This document shows, one piece after another, positions 60,601-64,000 of a DNA stretch of 64,000 bases; positions within the stretch are counted from its first letter, which is position 1, and each line of letters begins with the position of its first letter. Under the pieces are notes generated by a model. That model did not search any database. It was not told the origin of the DNA and saw only the letters and a list, made by a program, of their open reading frames with translations. The DNA comes from Brachypodium distachyon (taxonomy: Eukaryota; Streptophyta; Magnoliopsida; Poales; Poaceae), in the NCBI RefSeq assembly GCF_000005505.3, contig NC_016134.3:14800624-14864623 (forward strand). Reading direction: 5' to 3'. Position numbers and translations under genes: made by a program.

Positions 60601-60782
60601 CGGGGGGTTCAGCCGTGCGGTTGGCGGCGGAGTTGCCGCCGAGCGGGTCCGACCACGCCCCTTGCGATAGGGGCCGCTCGGCGGTAAGGCAGCGCCGCCG
60701 GATCCCGATCCGGCGGCCGTGGAGTCCAGCGGTTTCCCGCTCCGCGTCGAGCGTCCGGAGCCGCCAGCGGAGCTACTCATGG
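57675..60782 (-). pseudogene. CACTA ORF2 (plant transposase Ptta/En/Spm type, DUF8039-like tail), with many stops
   Basis: ATG 60782 starts MSSSAGGSGRSTRSGKPLD. Exon 1 (60782-60471) is low-complexity, rich in Gly, Pro and Arg. Exon 2 (about 60040 downward) reads EEQLFLEGAEEQLLLEGAAN, then ESWVVTKLSKENYP, RIYQRWSDVPEAVKQDYYY and GISEKDWERFKEWIRSEFK, the core of the Ptta/En/Spm transposase family. Exon 59123-58680 holds a charged helical part (SSEELDEKIRVLARKELRKF). The following exon (KGVKCRLHMPMVGNTLGARG onward) matches the DUF8039 type, and the tail ends near YRLPREMQELHDKYMN. In-frame stops are seen near 60020 (TAG), near 59987 (TAA), at 59497-59499 (TAG) and at 59051-59053 (TGA), plus frame changes after 58281. 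The gene cannot make a full protein. Confidence 0.83.
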
Positions 60783-62175
60783 CGGCGGCTAGGGTTTCGG
60801 CGAGGGAGGCGCGAGGGAAGTGAGGAGAAGGGCCGCGGCGAGGGAGGCGCGGGGTAGGGGAGGGGAGGCGAGGGAGAAGGGCGGCGACGGCGCGAGATTT
60901 GGGCAGCGCTTCGCCGTCAGGGTGCTCGAGGAAGCGCTGCTGGTCGAGAAGACGCGTGCTTCGGATACGAAAAATTTCGTCAAGTCTCGCCCTGTAATAT
61001 ATATGGGGAGGGTCTCCAGTGGCGGGTATTTCGCGGATACCCGCCATTGGAGACCTTCCTAGGGTTACAGGTGCAAGAGACCGCCGGTGGCGGGTATTTC
61101 CGGATACCCGCCATTGGAGACCAACCAGTGGCGGGTATGTGAAAACCCCGCCTCTGGTAATTGGAACAAGAGTGAGGGTAACCACATCTTTGTTCGAAGC
61201 ACCAGTGGCGGTTGTATTTCATATACCCGTCATTGGTTATTATTTTGGCCTGTAGTATTATATTCTTATTATATTCTATGTCTCTCTGAAAATTATGCCA
61301 CCTGTACTTTCAAGTGTATAATAATTATTTCTTGTCTCACTAAATATTTCAATGCTAAATACATTGCTGAAATTCAAATGTTTATGCTTTTGTAGTGTTT
61401 ACTATGGTTAAAAATTGTTATAAATTACAAAATTGCTCAGAATGCTCTGATATTTGGCATGGAGGCTGCTCACACAACAATATGCCTGTATATGAAGTTT
61501 GGTGTCAAAATTTCAAATGAAGCCCATAAGAATAACATATTGAGATCATCTAGGTAGATATCTCTGATACCTTCTAAGCCAACATCCAAATGGTAACATT
61601 ATAACAACTTTGGGCATGATTTTTTCCATGTGGCTTCATTGGACCGAGAGGTGTTCCCATGCCAAGTTTCAACTCATTTTGATGAAAATTGAATTTTATG
61701 GAATTAAATTAGCACCAAAGCCACACATAATCACGGAAATTTGTATGAAATACTATGAATTAATGTCTAAAACTTGTATTGGGAACAAAGAATATTACTA
61801 TACACTTAAAAGTACAACTGCTATATTTTTTGGGAACGCAGAGAATATAATAGGATTATAATAGTGCATTCTGAAATCATTACCAGTGGCGGGTTTCATG
61901 AAAATAACCGCCACTGGTGATTTGGAAAAGATTTGAGAAATCCCAAGTCGTGTAGCACTCACCAGTGGCGGGTTTCAGTGAAATCACCGCCACTGGTGGT
62001 TGCTTCCGATGGCGGGTTTTCCTTGTAATAACCGCCACTTGTGTCCTTCTGCGGGCTCTGCGCGAGGCGAGGTGGGAGTTTACTCCCACCTCGCTAGTTT
62101 ACGAGTGGTTTGACCAGCATATAAGGCTTTCCTCCCTTTTCTCATCAGTTTCCGATTAATCCTCTCGCCTGTCTC
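60783..62175. repeat. Intergenic part of the CACTA element with AGTGGCGGG palindromic repeats
   Basis: Two clusters (61014-61245 and 61884-62045) contain at least ten copies, in both orientations, of CCAGTGGCGGGT or ACCCGCCACTGG variants, often as pairs forming hairpins (ACCAGTGGCGGGTTTC then AACCGCCACTGGT). CACTA transposases bind such subterminal repeats, but here they lie between the two genes, not at a terminus. 61250-61880 is AT-rich and has no gene. Confidence 0.7.
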
Positions 62176-64000
62176 CTATGCTCCTCGCCTGGCCCGTGGG
62201 CCCGGTGCTTGTACTGTTCTTTGTGGGCTTAGATAAGAGTCCTGTGGGCCCGGATAAGAGTCACGTGGGCCCGTGAAGGTGTAGTCAAGCTCCCAGATCT
62301 CTTCGACCACGCTGTAGTATACTTCAGTCTGGCCTTCGCTGTCGGTCCTCGTCTCAGCTACGAGCACTATACCGTTGTTTTGGTACGTACTATTACGGTC
62401 TTGAGCCTTGGTGTAGTACATATACCCATTCATTGCGTACGACTGGTGTGTCACGACGTTGCGGTCGGAAAGCCGTGACAACTTCTGGACAATCTTCTCA
62501 TCTTCATTCGCCGCAGCCCTCGGATACCAAAGATCCTTGAGCCACATGGCGAATGTAGAATTGTGTTTTCGCTGGATCCAATCATCATTCCTGTTAGGGT
62601 TGAGGTTTCGAAGTTCTTCGATGTGCATGTCGATGAACGGCTCGACCTCTGGTGTGAGTTGCAGCACCATTGTGTGTGCTCTTATAAAGTCGTCCATTCT
62701 TTGGCGGGCATGCACATCAAGCTCCTTCCAGCCAAGACCACCTTCACCTTCTAGCTTCCCCTTATGTCGTGATTCGGGGACCCCTATGGGTTTGCGGTCC
62801 GCCAACCAATCAGTGCAGAACTCAACGCACTCTTCTGCATGATAGCCTTCCATGATGCTTCCTTCGGAACGCCCTCTGTTACGAACATATCGCTTCAGCA
62901 CCCCGTTGTATCGTTCCGGCCCAAACATGTTGTGCAGGAATGATGGCCCTAACAACAAGATCTCATCAGCGATGTGGACCATCAGATGGACCATAATGTC
63001 GAAGAACGTTGGGGGAAAGAACATCTCACATTCGCACAATATCTGTATCATTGCGTCCCTCAATTGCAGGCAATGGTCCACCGTGATGGACTTCTGGCCG
63101 ATCGTGTCGAAGAAGTCACGAAGCTTCATGACCGTCTCTCTCACCCATGGCTCCATGCAGCCTCTTATTGCAACCGGAAGTAGCTGCGTGAGAATCACGT
63201 GGCAGTCATGAGACTTCATGCCAACCAGCTTATGGCTCTTCATGTCAACGAGTTTCTTGATGCTGGATGAGTAGTTCGATGGAACTTTGATGCCATGGAG
63301 ACACTCGCACATTCTATGCAGCTCGGCTTTGCTCCGACTGTAACACGCAGGTTTGCATCGCGTATATATCGTGCGTTCACCATCCTTATTTTCTTGCGGC
63401 GCCTCTTCCTCTATCGGCCACAGCTTCTCCCTTATCCCCATCCACTGCAGGTCCTTCCGTGCCTTTGGTCCATCTTTTGACTTGTCCGTGTGGTGCATCA
63501 TCAAGCCCAACAGGCTATCGCACACGTTCTTCTCGACATGCATGACGTCTATGGTGTGACGGCTCTGTAAGAACCTCCAGTAAGGCAGGTCCCAGAACAC
63601 GGACCTCCTCTTGTACGTAGGGCCGCCGCCATCTGGACCTGCAGCCGGCTGTGCTTTCCCGGCCACAACTTCGAGGTCCCTGAAAATTTCGTATACTTCG
63701 TGTCCAGTCAGCTCCCTCGGTTTGTGCCGCCTCTCTGCCCTTCCGTTGAAGTTTTTCTTATCATCCCTCCACGGGTCCTTCATCTCCAGCCACTTACAGT
63801 GTCCCATGTACACAATCTTTTTTGATTCTGGCAGGAACAACCCGTCTGTCTCGTCCCCGTACTTTGTGCACGCTTTGTACCCATGTGTTGACTGGCACGA
63901 TGAGTTCCCGTTCGCCGGGTTGTCATGCACACATGTCAGGAGAGCTGCTCGAAGGGTGAACTCCTCCTTCTTATGAGCATCCCAAACCTTTCGACCCTTC
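62176..64000 (-). CDS. TNP2: TNP2-type CACTA transposase (Transposase_21), partial at window edge
   Basis: This is the DDE-type transposase of CACTA elements, which cuts and joins element ends. The frame is open from the window edge (64000) to the TAG/TGA-type stop at 62176, giving 607 residues without interruption. The 5' part lies outside. Landmarks are: the end of the Transposase_21 domain with LPYWRFLQSRHTIDVMHVEK and NVCDSLLGLMMH (about residues 140-165 of this part), a DUF4218 domain (about 255-400, with KSHDCHVILTQLLPVAIRGC, LCECEMFFPPTFFDIMVHL and GPERYNGVLKRYVRNR) and the start of a DUF4216 domain (YYTKAQDRNSTYQNNGIVLV, IWELDY). After IWELDY the usual DUF4216 sequence is replaced by about 35 residues including a duplicated GPRDSYP/GPQDSYL phrase. 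The coding region is well preserved compared with ORF2. Confidence 0.95.
   Translation of the reverse strand, partial: KGRKVWDAHKKEEFTLRAALLTCVHDNPANGNSSCQSTHGYKACTKYGDETDGLFLPESKKIVYMGHCKWLEMKDPWRDDKKNFNGRAERRHKPRELTGHEVYEIFRDLEVVAGKAQPAAGPDGGGPTYKRRSVFWDLPYWRFLQSRHTIDVMHVEKNVCDSLLGLMMHHTDKSKDGPKARKDLQWMGIREKLWPIEEEAPQENKDGERTIYTRCKPACYSRSKAELHRMCECLHGIKVPSNYSSSIKKLVDMKSHKLVGMKSHDCHVILTQLLPVAIRGCMEPWVRETVMKLRDFFDTIGQKSITVDHCLQLRDAMIQILCECEMFFPPTFFDIMVHLMVHIADEILLLGPSFLHNMFGPERYNGVLKRYVRNRGRSEGSIMEGYHAEECVEFCTDWLADRKPIGVPESRHKGKLEGEGGLGWKELDVHARQRMDDFIRAHTMVLQLTPEVEPFIDMHIEELRNLNPNRNDDWIQRKHNSTFAMWLKDLWYPRAAANEDEKIVQKLSRLSDRNVVTHQSYAMNGYMYYTKAQDRNSTYQNNGIVLVAETRTDSEGQTEVYYSVVEEIWELDYTFTGPRDSYPGPQDSYLSPQRTVQAPGPRARRGA

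Larger units (their letters stand above)
57618..64000 (-). mobile_element. CACTA (En/Spm) transposon, one terminus in the window, continues past 64000
   Basis: The terminus CACTACTCCAGAAAACCCC starts at 57618 and is followed by AGTGGCGG-type subterminal words. The preceding ATC would be the 3-bp target copy. Two genes on the minus strand fit the CACTA order: TNP2 transposase (62176-64000 and beyond), then ORF2 (60782-57675), then this 3' terminus. More AGTGGCGGG repeats lie between the two genes. The opposite end is outside the window, so length and target duplication cannot be checked. A nested second element is possible (see findings). Confidence 0.83.

Overview
This is nuclear DNA from a grass, most likely subfamily Pooideae. 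The evidence is a BARE/Angela-like Copia solo LTR, Stowaway MITEs with CTCCCTCCGTCC-type ends, a CACTA element with AGTGGCGGG-type repeats, grass-type F-box genes and GT-AG introns. No species can be named from the sequence. The window is gene-poor and made largely of transposable elements, and nearly every gene-like locus carries visible damage. The clear exception is the CACTA transposase at the right edge.

Region 1 (about 1-21.4 kb) is an unusual cluster of intron-rich, decayed accessory genes. In order: a FAR1/FRS-type Mutator (MULE) transposase (582-4701, +); a small GRF-zinc-finger/coiled-coil/membrane-anchor gene (5424-5872, +); a plant-mobile-domain-like plus Ulp1-like (C48 peptidase fold) gene (10451-15990, +); a short serine/acid-rich locus with two SIM-like motifs (16924-17478, +); and a second mobile-domain/Ulp1-like gene in the opposite direction (17666-21379, -). 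My inference is that these are remains of one or more very large MULEs that carry Ulp1-like genes. Both Ulp1-like copies have lost the peptidase histidine, and the minus-strand copy has Ser where the nucleophilic Cys should be.

Region 2 (21.4-47.8 kb) is intergenic. It contains two copies of a GGCC-rich hAT-like MITE (one here, one in region 1) with 8-bp target duplications. It also has Stowaway MITEs, two LINE reverse-transcriptase zinc-knuckle fragments (one with a 36-bp target duplication), a tandem array at 31.3-31.9 kb, and a nested pair of inverted-repeat elements (33.8-35.8 kb, with a 1.1-kb MULE inside a 2.0-kb TIR element). Several degenerate dispersed cassettes occur repeatedly between 28 and 46 kb.

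Region 3 (47.8-53.1 kb) holds two convergent F-box loci. One is a + strand F-box/F-box-associated gene with one frameshift. The other is a - strand five-exon F-box/LRR/FBD gene with one frameshift and two nonsense codons.

Region 4 (53.1-64 kb) has a 1351-bp Copia solo LTR with a perfect CCTCC target duplication, a fragment with CACTA-type subterminal repeats, and a 341-bp tandem repeat. It ends with a CACTA (En/Spm) element that starts at 57618 and runs off the window. In that element the second gene (ORF2) is full of stops, but the TNP2 transposase is open for 607 codons up to the window edge.

All gene structures were read by eye from splice sites, frame and remembered family patterns. No alignment or database search was run.
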